In this document: positions 53,516 to 62,984 of the stretch, one piece after another
Position numbering within the stretch: position 1 is the first letter of the stretch
How the letters are laid out: each line of letters opens with the position of its first letter
Made by a program: the position numbers and the translations under genes
Source: Mycobacterium paraense
GTDB lineage: Bacteria > Actinomycetota > Actinomycetes > Mycobacteriales > Mycobacteriaceae
Direction of reading: 5' to 3'
Assembly (NCBI RefSeq): GCF_002101815.1
Contig: NZ_LQPM01000007.1
Coordinates: 248,001 to 312,000 of the forward strand
DNA length: 64,000 bases
Notes under the pieces: model-generated
What the model was told of the DNA's origin: nothing
Database searches by the model: none
Seen by the model: the letters and a program-made list of their open reading frames with translations, nothing else

Positions 53516-55072
53516 ATGAAGCCGTACTACGTCACCACCGCGATCACGTACCCCAACGCCGCGCCGCACCTGGGGCACGCGTACGAGTACATCGCCACCG
53601 ACGCCGTCGCGCGGTTCAAGCGGCTCGACGGTTTCGACGTGCGCTTCCTGACCGGAACCGACGAGCACGGCCTGAAGGTCGCCCAGGCCGCCGCGGCCGA
53701 AGGGCTGCCCACCGCCGACCTGGCGCGCCGCAACTCCGACGTGTTCCAGCGGCTGCAGGAGCGGCTCAACGTCTCCTTCGACCGGTTCATCCGCACCACC
53801 GACGCCGACCACCACGAGGCGTCCAAGGAGATCTGGCGGCGGATGGCCGCCGCCGGCGACATCTACCTGGACACCTACGAGGGCTGGTATTCGGTCCGCG
53901 ACGAGCGCTTCTTCGTCGAGTCCGAGACCGAGGTTCGGGACGGGACCCGGATCGCCGTCGAAACTGGGACCCCGGTCACCTGGACCGAGGAACAGACCTA
54001 CTTCTTTCGGCTCTCGGCGTACGCCGACAAGCTACTGGCCCACTACGAGGCGAACCCCGACTTCATCGCCCCCGAGGTGCGGCGCAACGAGGTGGTCAGC
54101 TTCGTCTCCGGCGGCCTGCGCGACCTGTCGATCTCGCGGACGTCGTTCGACTGGGGTGTGAAGGTCCCCGAACATCCCGACCACGTCATGTACGTCTGGG
54201 TCGACGCGCTGACCAACTACCTGACCGGGGCGGGATTCCCGGACACCGACTCCGAGTTGTTCCGCCGCTACTGGCCCGCCGACCTGCACATGATCGGCAA
54301 GGACATCATCCGGTTCCATGCCGTCTACTGGCCGGCGTTCTTGATGTCGGCCGGAATCGAGCTGCCGAGGCGGGTTTTCGCGCACGGGTTCCTGCTCAAC
54401 CGGGGCGAGAAGATGAGCAAGTCGGTGGGCAACATCGTCGCGCCGGAGGAGCTGGTCGACACCTTCGGGGTGGATCAGGTGCGCTATTTCCTGCTGCGCG
54501 AGGTCCCGTTCGGCCAGGACGGCAGCTACAGCGAAGAGGCGATCGTCACCCGCATCAACACCGACCTCGCCAACGAGCTCGGCAACCTGGCCCAGCGGTC
54601 GCTGTCCATGGTGGCCAAGAATCTGGGCGGGGTGGTGCCCGACCCTGGCGAGTTGAACGCCGATGACAGCGAACTGTTGGCCACCGCGGACGGCTTGCTG
54701 GAGCGGGTGCGCGCCCACTTCGACGCGCAGGCAATGCATCTGGCGCTCGAGGCGATCTGGCTGATGCTCGGGGAGGCGAACAAGTACTTCTCCGCCCAGC
54801 AGCCGTGGGTGCTGCGCAAGAGCGAGTCCGACGCCGATCAGGCGAGGTTTCGCGCCGTGCTGTACACCACCTGCGAGGCGGTGCGCATCGCGGCGCTGCT
54901 GGTTCAGCCCGTCATGCCCGAGTCGGCCGGCAGGCTGCTGGACCTGCTCGGTCAGGCCGAGGACCGGCGCGCGTTCAGCGCGATCGGCGCGCGGCTTAGC
55001 CCGGGCACCGTGCTGCCGGCGCCGACGGGCGTGTTCCCGCGTTATCAGCCGCCGCCGACCGAAATCGGCTGA
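53516..55072 (+). CDS. metS: Methionyl-tRNA synthetase
   Basis: A 518-residue class I synthetase. [21 protein letters not shown] contains the HIGH-type motif (split over residues 9-29), and [20 protein letters not shown] contains KMSKS. The anticodon-binding helical domain occupies the C-terminal third. The Cys-rich zinc knuckles of the two-zinc type are absent, giving the short bacterial form. It is divergent from tatD with 24 bp between the starts. Confidence 0.97.
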   Translation: MKPYYVTTAITYPNAAPHLGHAYEYIATDAVARFKRLDGFDVRFLTGTDEHGLKVAQAAAAEGLPTADLARRNSDVFQRLQERLNVSFDRFIRTTDADHHEASKEIWRRMAAAGDIYLDTYEGWYSVRDERFFVESETEVRDGTRIAVETGTPVTWTEEQTYFFRLSAYADKLLAHYEANPDFIAPEVRRNEVVSFVSGGLRDLSISRTSFDWGVKVPEHPDHVMYVWVDALTNYLTGAGFPDTDSELFRRYWPADLHMIGKDIIRFHAVYWPAFLMSAGIELPRRVFAHGFLLNRGEKMSKSVGNIVAPEELVDTFGVDQVRYFLLREVPFGQDGSYSEEAIVTRINTDLANELGNLAQRSLSMVAKNLGGVVPDPGELNADDSELLATADGLLERVRAHFDAQAMHLALEAIWLMLGEANKYFSAQQPWVLRKSESDADQARFRAVLYTTCEAVRIAALLVQPVMPESAGRLLDLLGQAEDRRAFSAIGARLSPGTVLPAPTGVFPRYQPPPTEIG

Positions 55073-55165
55073 GCCACGAGCGGTTATTGAGTTGTCCGAC
55101 AGGTCTATTCGATGAATATCGCGCCGCCCCGGATAAAAGCGCCCAAACGACCTCCGGTCATAGGC

Positions 55166-55171
55166 CATAAT
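55166..55171 (+). promoter_or_regulatory. Candidate -10 box for a leaderless transcript
   Basis: CATAAT at 55166-55171 is seven bases before the GTG at 55178, the spacing expected between a -10 element and the transcription start. Transcription beginning at 55178 would yield a leaderless mRNA, a common arrangement in mycobacteria. Confidence 0.45.
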
Positions 55172-55177
55172 CGGGCT

Positions 55178-55576
55178 GTGGAGCGACGACGAAACCCGCA
55201 AACGAGCGAGCCGCTGACTACCTTGAAGCAGTTGCCTGCGCTGGTCGTCCTGGAAAGGATTCCGGTCCCCGTGCTCGCGATCGGGAACGACGGCGGCATC
55301 CTGTTCACCAACACCGCGTTCGCCGAGATGCTGGGGTTCGAGCCCGAAGAAGTCTTGGAGCTGCGGTTTCAAGAGATATTTCACGAGGCGCCCGAGTCGG
55401 GGTCGTTGCTATCGGTGGTCCACGCCCTCGCGAACATGGTCGTCAAATTGGCGCACAAGGACGGCTCGATGGTGCGCGCCCTGATGAGCAAGTCGGCGCT
55501 GCTGCGCGCCGACGATCAGTTCGTGCTCGCGGCTTTCCAGGATCTGACCGAGCAATTATGGGAAGAAGAGCGCTAG
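55178..55576 (+). CDS. Single-domain PAS protein
   Basis: A 132-residue protein from the GTG at 55178 (ATG 55112 would add 22 residues). A PAS fold occupies most of it: IPVPVLAIGNDGGILFTNTA, FAEMLGFEPEEVLELRFQEI, HKDGSMVRALMSKSALLR and a final AFQDLTEQLWEEER. No output domain is attached, so it may act by protein-protein contact or ligand sensing. Function unknown. Confidence 0.72.
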   Translation: MERRRNPQTSEPLTTLKQLPALVVLERIPVPVLAIGNDGGILFTNTAFAEMLGFEPEEVLELRFQEIFHEAPESGSLLSVVHALANMVVKLAHKDGSMVRALMSKSALLRADDQFVLAAFQDLTEQLWEEER

Positions 55577-55676
55577 CGCCCCCGATAAACCAATAGGAAT
55601 CACTGGGGCGCAATTAGATACCTGCAGTATGGCCTTTCGCGCCGACCTTCTCATCGGGCGGTCGGCCGCGTCGCGC

Positions 55677-56405
55677 TCAGCTGACCTCCGGAACCGCCGT
55701 GGCGTCCGCGGCCGCGGGTGCGGCGGGCCGGGCATGGCGGAGCGCCTCGCGCGAAAGAAACTCGCGGAAGTAAGGCAGCGACGCGTCGGTGACGATGCCG
55801 GCCAGCATGAGCTCCCAGATTTGGCTCGGCGGGCCGGCGAGGCGGTCGGCGACGGCGCCGGCTTCTTCGTTGCGCTCGATGCCCTTGGCCGCGATCGCGT
55901 TGCCCAGCAAACGCGTACCGAAGATGGCGCCGACGAGCGACTCGCTGACCGTCGCGGCGTCCAGCTCCTCACGCACGTCGCCTTCGGCGGCGGCCCTGCG
56001 GGCCTGAGTTGCCATCAGCTCAACCAGATCCGCGCAGAAGCGCGTCGCGGCTTCGTTGAATCCGCTCAGGGCCGCCGTCAATTGCTCGGCGGCGCGGGCC
56101 GTTTTGTCGGTCGTGAGCACGTTCGCGATTGTGAACGTGCCGTGGATCATGTTCTCGAGCGCCGGCGAGGACGAGCCGCACACGTTACGGAACGCGACAA
56201 GTATTGTCTCCGAACCTTCTTCGATGATGGCGGACGCCAACGACTCCTTCGAATCGAAGTGGTGATACAGGGCACCCTTGGTCATGCCCGTCCGCTCGAT
56301 GATCGTGTTCCAGCCCGCCGCGGCGTACCCGACCTCACCGAAAACGTCTATTGCGGCATCGAGGATCTTTCGCCGGGTGGCTTCCGATCGAACCTGTCGC
56401 GCCAT
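55677..56405 (-). CDS. TetR regulator resembling gamma-butyrolactone receptors (1)
   Basis: A 242-residue TetR protein. The N-terminus, ARQVRSEATRRKILDAAIDV, and the helix-turn-helix (GMTKGALYHHFDSKESLA) are close to ArpA/ScbR-type autoregulator receptors. The C-terminal half is helical, with a LPYFREFLSREALRHARPA end. It lies downstream of a related regulator on the same strand, 134 bp away. Ligand and targets unknown. Confidence 0.82.
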   Translation of the reverse strand: MARQVRSEATRRKILDAAIDVFGEVGYAAAGWNTIIERTGMTKGALYHHFDSKESLASAIIEEGSETILVAFRNVCGSSSPALENMIHGTFTIANVLTTDKTARAAEQLTAALSGFNEAATRFCADLVELMATQARRAAAEGDVREELDAATVSESLVGAIFGTRLLGNAIAAKGIERNEEAGAVADRLAGPPSQIWELMLAGIVTDASLPYFREFLSREALRHARPAAPAAADATAVPEVS

Positions 56406-56539
56406 CGCGTCTGCACCTCCGGAATTCGGTCGATGGGCCTAGATTCCGGATCTCGACGTGTTCACGAATCTTCCGGCCGAAGCGTCAAGATTAACAGCCG
56501 CCCCCACCGGTCCCGATCGCGCGATGCGCAGCACGCGCA

Positions 56540-57217
56540 CTAGTCCGCATCCGCTGCCGTCGAACTGCTGGAGACCGCCAGCGCGGCACGCCGCTTGAGG
56601 AATTGGCGGAAGTAGTCGATCCGTTCGGGCTGCAAGATCCCGGTCAGCAGCAGCAGCCAGGATTTTTCCAGGTCGTGCAGGAAACGTTCCGGCTCTTCCA
56701 GATTGCTGGTCTGCCGCAGCCCCATGTGCAGGGAGACCATCAGGCGTCCCACGTCCTGCGGATCACAATGCTGGTCGATGTCGCCCTCGGCGATCGCCTG
56801 CTCGACGACTCCTGCCAGCGCCTTGGCCCATTCCTCCAGCAGCCGCTTCTGCAGCCCCTCCGACCGACCGACCGACTCGAGCAGGTTCAGCCCCGCCCGG
56901 ACCCCGTCGGTCTTGATGTCGCCGACGGCGATCAGATAGGAGAAGTCGATGAGGGTTTCCAGACCCGAAAGTCCGCGGGTCAGCAGATCTTCCACCGCAG
57001 TGGCGCCGGCGACGGTCTGACGTTCGATGATCGCCACGGCCAAGGCGTGCTTGGACCGGAAGTGGAAATACATCGCGCCCTTGGTCAGTTCAGCCTCCGC
57101 GAGAATGTCATCGAGGCCGACATCGTGATAGGCGCGTCGAGCGAACTGATGCGACGCGGCCCGCAAAATCTGTCGCCGGGTCGCGTCCGCGCGTCCGTCG
57201 GTCGAGTGAGTCGTCAT
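56540..57217 (-). CDS. TetR regulator resembling gamma-butyrolactone receptors (2)
   Basis: A 225-residue TetR protein. ADATRRQILRAASHQFARRA and ELTKGAMYFHFRSKHALAVA form the DNA-binding domain typical of ScbR-family receptors. Its C-terminal end (RIDYFRQFLKRRAALA) resembles that of the adjacent paralogue, suggesting an old tandem duplication. It is divergent from a PPE gene across a 496-bp gap containing a short palindrome. Confidence 0.82.
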   Translation of the reverse strand: MTTHSTDGRADATRRQILRAASHQFARRAYHDVGLDDILAEAELTKGAMYFHFRSKHALAVAIIERQTVAGATAVEDLLTRGLSGLETLIDFSYLIAVGDIKTDGVRAGLNLLESVGRSEGLQKRLLEEWAKALAGVVEQAIAEGDIDQHCDPQDVGRLMVSLHMGLRQTSNLEEPERFLHDLEKSWLLLLTGILQPERIDYFRQFLKRRAALAVSSSSTAADAD

Positions 57218-57713
57218 CGGAACCGGGAGCTCGGCTGCGCGGAGCGGCCTGATCGCGTTCCTGGCGAAGCAACGCGATTGATCATTCCGGGGTCTGTGTC
57301 ATGGCCCGGATCGATCGATGTCACGTTCACGAAGCCTTCCTCGAGCAGGGCCCGCACCTCGTTTCCGGAGCCAGCACGCACCGGCGGGTCTCGGGGGCAA
57401 TAGGGCCGTCTCTGAGGTTAGCAGTCAGTCGTCGCCTCGCGGCTTCAACGCTGCGGGTCGACATCACGAACTTTAAAATACTTGTGGTGAGAGTTTCGGC
57501 TTCACTACGAACTAAAAGTATGTATACTTGGCATCCATGTGGCTATCAGTTTGTTTGCCTGGTCAGAGGCCTATTGCCCGGCCCCGGGTGCCCGGCTCAC
57601 GACGTCAACCACTGCTCCAGGGGGCCCGTTTGCAGTGCGTGCAGCGTGTGTCGTTGGTCACGTCGCACCCGCCGGCCCCGGCCGCCGCCCGGTTAGGCCA
57701 GGGGTAGAAAACG
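57218..57713. other. Long intergenic region between tetR and PPE genes
   Basis: No convincing gene is seen in these 496 bp. The segment around 57470-57530 is more AT-rich than its surroundings. It contains AAATACTT near 57476 and the palindrome AAGTAT-GT-ATACTT at 57516-57529. Both divergent promoters presumably lie here. Confidence 0.6.
57516..57529. promoter_or_regulatory. Palindrome AAGTATGTATACTT, candidate TetR operator
   Basis: Arms AAGTAT (57516-57521) and ATACTT (57524-57529) are perfectly inverted around GT. It lies between the ScbR-like tetR and the PPE gene in locally AT-rich DNA. The binding protein is inferred from position only. Confidence 0.45.
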
Positions 57714-58934
57714 ATGGACTTTGGTGCCCTTCCGCCGGAGATCAACTCCGCGAGGATGTACGCCGGCCCCGGCCCGGGTTCGCTAGTCGCGGCCTCGGCG
57801 GCGTGGGATGACCTCGCCGCCGAGCTGCACTCGGCCGCGGCGTCCTACCGATCGGTGATCTCGGGGCTGACCGTCGGGCGGTGGCTGGGCCCATCGTCGC
57901 TGGCCATGGCCTCCGCCTTCGGCCCTTATGCGGCATGGACCGCCGGTGCGGCCGCACGCGCCCAGGAGGCGGCCAGCCACGCCAGGCTCGCCGTGGAGGT
58001 CTATGAGGCGGCCTTCGCGATGACCGTGCCCCCGGTGGCGGTCGCCGCCAACCGGGTTCAACTCGCGGTGCTGACCGCGACCAACTTCTTCGGCCAGAAC
58101 TCGCCGGCCATCGCGGCCAACGAGGCCCAGTACGGAGAGATGTGGGCGCAGGACGCAGCTGCGATGTATCAATACGCCGCCAATGCCGCGGAAGCCGCGG
58201 ACCTGACGCCGTTCGCATCGGCGCCCGAGGTCACCGACGCCGCCGGCGCGGCGGGCCAGGCCACCGCGGTCTCGGAAGCGGCCGCGGGCTCGTCCACGCA
58301 ACAACTCACCCTGGCCAGCCTGATGTCCGCGCTGTCCTCGATGCTGCAGGGCATGGCGACGCCGGCCACGGCGGGCGCCGCGGCCGAGACGACGCCGTGG
58401 GGAACGCTGCTCGGCGGGCTCTCGTCCGGGACGGGCGGGCTCTCGCTGTCGAGCTTCATCAGCGAGTTCGAGAGCAACATGCCGGCCCTGCTGCCCGGCT
58501 ATCTGATGGTGGCGGCCACTCCCTTGTACGGGTTGTCCAGCGTACTGGGCATGGCCCAGACCCTGCAGGGCATGGCGACGAGCGCGGCCGCGGGCGCGGC
58601 GGATGTCGCAGGCTCAGCCGCCGCCGAGGTCGCCGGGGCGGCCGATGCCGTCGGCGCGGGCCTGGTCGGCAGCATGGGCCAAGCGGCTTCCCTCGGCTCG
58701 CTGTCGGTGCCGGCCAGCTGGACCAGCGTCATCCCCAGTGCCCACCTGACCAGCGCCGGGGCGGAGCTGGCGAACGCCGCCGCCCCCGGCGGGGCGGGCA
58801 ACCTGCCACCGAGCCTGCTCGGCGGCCTACCGCGGGGGGCCGGAGGCCGGGGAGCGCCCGGTCCGCGGTACGGGCTGATCCCCACCGTGATGGCGCAACC
58901 GCCGTCCGGCGGCTATGGGGCGGCGATCATATGA
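57714..58934 (+). CDS. PPE-family protein, SVP subfamily
   Basis: A 406-residue PPE protein. The N-terminal PPE domain (1-180) begins [19 protein letters not shown], with a W-x-G-like [13 protein letters not shown] segment. A Gly/Ala-rich C-terminal region carries SVPASW at residues 331-336, the SVP-subfamily signature. PPE proteins are normally secreted by ESX systems in partnership with a PE protein; no PE gene is adjacent, so the partner must be encoded elsewhere. Its promoter region is shared with a TetR gene. Confidence 0.9.
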   Translation: MDFGALPPEINSARMYAGPGPGSLVAASAAWDDLAAELHSAAASYRSVISGLTVGRWLGPSSLAMASAFGPYAAWTAGAAARAQEAASHARLAVEVYEAAFAMTVPPVAVAANRVQLAVLTATNFFGQNSPAIAANEAQYGEMWAQDAAAMYQYAANAAEAADLTPFASAPEVTDAAGAAGQATAVSEAAAGSSTQQLTLASLMSALSSMLQGMATPATAGAAAETTPWGTLLGGLSSGTGGLSLSSFISEFESNMPALLPGYLMVAATPLYGLSSVLGMAQTLQGMATSAAAGAADVAGSAAAEVAGAADAVGAGLVGSMGQAASLGSLSVPASWTSVIPSAHLTSAGAELANAAAPGGAGNLPPSLLGGLPRGAGGRGAPGPRYGLIPTVMAQPPSGGYGAAII

Positions 58935-59070
58935 CCGCGTCGGCGCGCGTTGGACGCGGTCCCACGCCGGAAATACCAAAAGTATCGTCGATCGCCCCTC
59001 AGTGGATATCTGGTTTTCTCCCCCTCGCGCGCTGCCCGCGCGCGGTCCGTCGTCCGAAGGGTTGGATGTC

Positions 59071-59865
59071 ATGAAAGTCGTACTTTTCTGCGGCGGTTAC
59101 GGCATGCGCATGCGCACGGCCGAAGGCGACCTGGTTCCCAAGCCGCTGCAGATGGTCGGTCCCCGACCGCTGCTGTGGCACGTGATGCGCTACTACGCCC
59201 ACTACGGGCACAAGGAGTTCATCCTGTGCCTCGGTTATGGCCAGGCGATGGTCAAGGACTTCTTCCTCAACTACCGCGAGATGGAGTCCAACGACTTCGT
59301 CATGCGCGCCGGTGAGATCGAGTTGCTCGATTCCGACATGTCCGACTGGACCATCACCTTCGTCGACACCGGGCTGGAGTCGCCCATCGGCGAGCGGCTG
59401 CGCCGGGTGCGCAAGTACGTCGCGGGCGACGAGTACTTCCTCGCCAACTACGCCGACGTGCTGACCGACGCCCCGCTCGACACCATGGTCGACCGGTTGA
59501 AGACCAGCGGCGCGGCGGCCTCCATGCTGATCGTGCCGCCGCAGTCGTCGTTCCACTGCGTCGACGTCAGCTCCGCCGGCGACATCAAGGAGATCGCCCC
59601 GATCGCCAAGTTCCCGATCTGGGTGAACGGTGGCTATTTCGTGCTGACCCAGGAGGTCTTCGACCTCATCCCCGAGAACGGCGACCTCGTCGGCGACGCC
59701 TGCATGGCGCTCGCCGGGACCGGCCGGCTCCTGGGATACCAGCACGACGGCTTCTGGAAGCCCGCCGACACGTTCAAGGAGCGCGCCGAGCTCGACGCCG
59801 ACTACAACGCCGGCAACCGCCCGTGGATGGTGTGGGAGCAATCTCCGGCGAGACGTTCCGCATGA
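59071..59865 (+). CDS. Sugar-1-phosphate nucleotidyltransferase (RfbF/glucose-1-P cytidylyltransferase-like)
   Basis: A 264-residue nucleotidyltransferase. VVLFCGGYGMRMRTAEGDLV and PKPLQMVGPRPLLWHVMRYY form the nucleotide-binding signature, and AHYGHKEFILCLGYGQAMVK strongly recalls RfbF. It would make an activated sugar (perhaps a CDP-sugar) for the glycan cluster that follows. The ATG at 59071 has GGATG/GAAGGG upstream. It overlaps the next gene by 4 nt. Confidence 0.83.
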   Translation: MKVVLFCGGYGMRMRTAEGDLVPKPLQMVGPRPLLWHVMRYYAHYGHKEFILCLGYGQAMVKDFFLNYREMESNDFVMRAGEIELLDSDMSDWTITFVDTGLESPIGERLRRVRKYVAGDEYFLANYADVLTDAPLDTMVDRLKTSGAAASMLIVPPQSSFHCVDVSSAGDIKEIAPIAKFPIWVNGGYFVLTQEVFDLIPENGDLVGDACMALAGTGRLLGYQHDGFWKPADTFKERAELDADYNAGNRPWMVWEQSPARRSA

Positions 59866-60518
59866 TCGGCCTGCACACCGGCGCAATCAATTCGGTTGCG
59901 GTCATCGGGGCGCACTGCGACGACATCGCCATCGGCGCGGGCGGCACGCTGTTGCAGATCGCCCGGCACAACCCGGATGTCGTCGTGCACGCCCTGGTGC
60001 TGACCGGCGCCGGCACCGAGCGCGAGATCGAGGAAAAGAACGCCTTCGCGGCCCTTTTCCCGTGGTCGGAGGTTCGGCTGACGGTGGCCGACCTGCCCGA
60101 CGGCCGCCTGCCGGACCACTGGGGGTCCGTCAAGCAGCACCTCGCGCAGTTCCGCAGCGAATGCGAGCCCGACCTGGTGATCGGCCCGCACCGCCACGAC
60201 TACCACCAGGACCATCGCCTGGTCGCCGAGCTGCTACCGACCGAATTCCGCGCGCATCTGGTGCTGGGCTACGAGATTCTCAAATGGGAGTCCGACTTGC
60301 CGAATCCGACTCTCTACGTGGACATTCCGGAGGAGTTGGCGCGCCAGAAGGCGGAGCTGCTCGCCGAGTGGTACCCGTCTCAGGCGGGCCGCGACTGGTT
60401 CGACGACGCCGCGTTCCTCGGCCTGATGCGGATGCGCGGGGTGCAGTCGCGGGTCCGCTACGCCGAAGCCTTCGTGAGCGAGAAGGCGATCCTGAATCCC
60501 TTCGGCGCCCAATCATAA
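59862..60518 (+). CDS. PIG-L/LmbE-type deacetylase
   Basis: A 218-residue zinc-dependent de-N-acetylase. VAVIGAHCDDIAIGAGGTLL contains the AHxDD metal motif and PHRHDYHQDHRLVAE the second His motif. The family deacetylates N-acetyl sugars, including in mycothiol and glycan synthesis. The ATG at 59862 overlaps the preceding stop by 4 nt, placing it in the glycan operon; an upstream ATG at 59823 is less likely. Confidence 0.85.
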   Translation: MIGLHTGAINSVAVIGAHCDDIAIGAGGTLLQIARHNPDVVVHALVLTGAGTEREIEEKNAFAALFPWSEVRLTVADLPDGRLPDHWGSVKQHLAQFRSECEPDLVIGPHRHDYHQDHRLVAELLPTEFRAHLVLGYEILKWESDLPNPTLYVDIPEELARQKAELLAEWYPSQAGRDWFDDAAFLGLMRMRGVQSRVRYAEAFVSEKAILNPFGAQS

Positions 60519-60536
60519 GACGGGAGCGACACCACG

Positions 60537-61583
60537 ATGCGAGTGCTTGTCACCGGGACCGAAGGCTACCTGGGTTGCCTTCTGGCGCCGCTACTTCTCG
60601 AAGACGGCCACGACGTCGTCGGCCTGGACACCGGCTACTACAAGGCCGGTTGGCTGTGCCCCGGCCCGCTCGCCGACAGCCGCCACGGGGTCGCGCCGCT
60701 CACCCTCATCAAGGACATTCGCGACGTCACCGTCGCGGACCTGCGCGGGGTCGACGCGGTCGTGCACATGGCGGAGCTGAGCAACGATCCGATCGGTGAC
60801 CTGATCGGCGACGTGACCTTCGAGGTGAACCACCGCGGCAGCGTGCACCTGGCCGAGTGCGCCAAGAAAGCGGGCGTCAGCCGGTTCATCTACATGTCGT
60901 CGTGCAGCGTGTACGGCATCGCCGACGGGACCGTCGACGAGACCAGTCCGATCAACCCGCTGACCCCGTACGCCAAATGCAAGGCTCTGGTCGAACGCGA
61001 CCTCACGGCGATGGCCGACGACGACTTCTCGCCGGCATTCCTGCGCAACGCAACGGCTTTCGGCGCCTCGCCACGCATGCGCTTCGACATCGTGCTGAAC
61101 AATCTGGCCGGCCTGGCGTGGACCGAGCACCGCATCGCGATGACCAGCGACGGCACCCCGTGGCGGCCGCTCGTCCACGCGCTCGACATCGCCCGGGCGA
61201 TCCGGTGCGCGCTGCGCGCCGACCGGCAGGTTGTGCACAACCTGGTAATCAACGTCGGCAGCGACGAAAACAACCGCACGGTGCGCGAAATCGCGCAGGC
61301 GGTCAGCGCCGAGTTTCCCGGTTGCGAACTCACCTTCGGCCCGCCGAACGCGGACAACCGCAGCTACCGCGTCTCGTTCGGCAAGATCCACGAGGTATTC
61401 ACCGATTTCCGCGCGGCGTGGGACGTCGCGGCCGGGGCGGCGCAGCTGCACCGCGTGTTCCAGGCGATCGCCATGGACCCCGAGACGTTCTACGGTCGCG
61501 GGCACACTCGCCTCAAGCAAATCGAATACCTGCTCAAGACGGGGCAGGTCGACGAGCGACTGTTCTGGAAGGAGACGCAGTGA
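60537..61583 (+). CDS. NAD-dependent sugar epimerase/dehydratase
   Basis: A 348-residue extended SDR. VLVTGTEGYLGCLLAPLLL is the NAD fold, MSSCSVYG holds the catalytic Ser and YAKCKALVERD the YxxxK pair. It contains GTPWRPLVHALDIARAI, typical of nucleotide-sugar epimerases. It probably modifies the sugar activated by the nucleotidyltransferase upstream. Its stop overlaps the next GTG by 4 nt. Confidence 0.87.
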   Translation: MRVLVTGTEGYLGCLLAPLLLEDGHDVVGLDTGYYKAGWLCPGPLADSRHGVAPLTLIKDIRDVTVADLRGVDAVVHMAELSNDPIGDLIGDVTFEVNHRGSVHLAECAKKAGVSRFIYMSSCSVYGIADGTVDETSPINPLTPYAKCKALVERDLTAMADDDFSPAFLRNATAFGASPRMRFDIVLNNLAGLAWTEHRIAMTSDGTPWRPLVHALDIARAIRCALRADRQVVHNLVINVGSDENNRTVREIAQAVSAEFPGCELTFGPPNADNRSYRVSFGKIHEVFTDFRAAWDVAAGAAQLHRVFQAIAMDPETFYGRGHTRLKQIEYLLKTGQVDERLFWKETQ

Positions 61584-62131
61584 AGTACACGCCCACGAGT
61601 GTCGCAGGGGTGACGATCATCGACATCGAGCCCCATCGCGACCATCGCGGCTTCTTCTCTCGATCCTTCTGCGCCGACGAATTCCTCAACCACGGTCTGA
61701 TTCCCGAAGTGGCACAGACGAACATCTGCTTCAACTACACCCGGGGCACGGTCCGCGGCCTGCACCGGCAGGCGCCGCCGCACGCGGAGGCCAAACTGGT
61801 GCGCTGCGTCCGCGGCGCCATCGCCGACGTCGCCGTCGACGTCCGCCCCGAGTCGCAAACCTACGGCGAGCACGTGATGGTGGAGCTGAGCGCGGAGAAC
61901 CGCCGCGCGCTGTTCCTGCCGCCCTATGTGGCACACGGGTTCCAGACGCTGACCGACGACACCGAGATCCTGTACCAGATCAGCGGTCCGTATGTGCCGG
62001 ACAGCGAAGAGGGATTTCGTTGGGACGAGGCAGAATTCGGCATCAAGTGGCCGCTGCCGGTGACCGTCATGTCGGAGAAGGACGCCAGCTGGCCCCCGTT
62101 GGAGGAGTCGGTGGAGAGCGAGGCGTCATGA
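61580..62131 (+). CDS. RmlC-like dTDP-sugar 3,5-epimerase family protein
   Basis: A 183-residue cupin of the dTDP-4-dehydrorhamnose 3,5-epimerase family. FSRSFCADEFLNHGL, TRGTVRGLHRQAPPHAEAKL with the catalytic His, VRGAIADVAVDVRP and PPYVAHGFQTL are family landmarks. It may act on a CDP- or dTDP-linked sugar. The GTG at 61580 overlaps the preceding gene, and its TGA overlaps the next. Confidence 0.87.
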   Translation: MKYTPTSVAGVTIIDIEPHRDHRGFFSRSFCADEFLNHGLIPEVAQTNICFNYTRGTVRGLHRQAPPHAEAKLVRCVRGAIADVAVDVRPESQTYGEHVMVELSAENRRALFLPPYVAHGFQTLTDDTEILYQISGPYVPDSEEGFRWDEAEFGIKWPLPVTVMSEKDASWPPLEESVESEAS

Positions 62132-62967
62132 CATCGGTCACGGCCCCGGTGCGCATGGTCGTCAGCGGCAGCGTCGTCGAGCGGTGCGACACCGACGAAG
62201 TGCTGTCGATCATCGCGGCCCGCCTGGACTCCGGGTCGCCGGGCCTGGCCGTGGGTTCGGTGAATCTCGACCACCTGCACCACTTTCGCACCCTCGGCGC
62301 CGCGCCGGCGGGCCGGCTGGAGTGGCTGTTGCTGGCCGACGGCATGCCGATCGCCTGGCGCGGGCAACTGCTGACCGCGCAGCCGTGGCCGCGCGTCACC
62401 GGCGCCGACCTGCTGCCGGCGGTCCTGTCGCTGGCCGAGTCGACGGGCCAGCGGGTCGGCTTCTTCGGCGGCAGCGCCGAGACGCACCGCCTGCTGGCGC
62501 AGCGGCTGCTGGCGCAGTACCCCCGGCTCGCGATCTCGGGAATGTGGGCGCCGGGCGCGGCGGACATCGAATCGGGTTCTGACGCTTTCGTTTCCGCAAT
62601 CCGCGCGGCGCGCACCGACATCCTGGTGGTCAGCCTGGGCAAACCGCGTCAGGAGCAATGGGTCGACCGGCACGGGTTCGCCACCGGGGCGCGGGTCTTC
62701 CTGCCGTCCGGCGGCGCGATCGACTTCCTGGCCGGCAAGACCCGCCGCGCCCCGGAGTGGATGCAACGGGTCGGCCTCGAATGGTTCTACCGGCTGACCC
62801 GCGAACCACGCCGGCTGGCACGCCGGTACCTGGTGCAGGGTCCGCTCGCGCTGCTGCGCGCGTCGCGGGCCCAGCTGATCTGCTATCCGGGCTCCTACTA
62901 CGCCGGGACGCCCATCCAGCACGTTGCCCGGACCCTGTCCGGCGCAGCCGAATCGGCGACGGCCTAA
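62128..62967 (+). CDS. WecG/TagA/CpsF-family glycosyltransferase
   Basis: A 279-residue GT26-type glycosyltransferase. LEWLLLADGMPIAWRGQLL holds the conserved acidic motif, LVVSLGKPRQEQWVDRHG and APEWMQRVGLEWFYRLTREP the family blocks. Such enzymes add a second sugar to a polyprenyl-linked intermediate. It overlaps the RmlC-like gene by 4 nt and lies 17 bp before the polyprenyl sugar transferase. Confidence 0.9.
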   Translation: MTSVTAPVRMVVSGSVVERCDTDEVLSIIAARLDSGSPGLAVGSVNLDHLHHFRTLGAAPAGRLEWLLLADGMPIAWRGQLLTAQPWPRVTGADLLPAVLSLAESTGQRVGFFGGSAETHRLLAQRLLAQYPRLAISGMWAPGAADIESGSDAFVSAIRAARTDILVVSLGKPRQEQWVDRHGFATGARVFLPSGGAIDFLAGKTRRAPEWMQRVGLEWFYRLTREPRRLARRYLVQGPLALLRASRAQLICYPGSYYAGTPIQHVARTLSGAAESATA

Positions 62968-62984
62968 GCCAGGAAGCCGCCAGC

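Noticed and set aside
56455..57350. Shared GTTCACGAA-type motif upstream of both ScbR-like genes
   Set aside because: The similarity (around 56460 and 57327) is short and not symmetric, and could be chance in GC-rich DNA.
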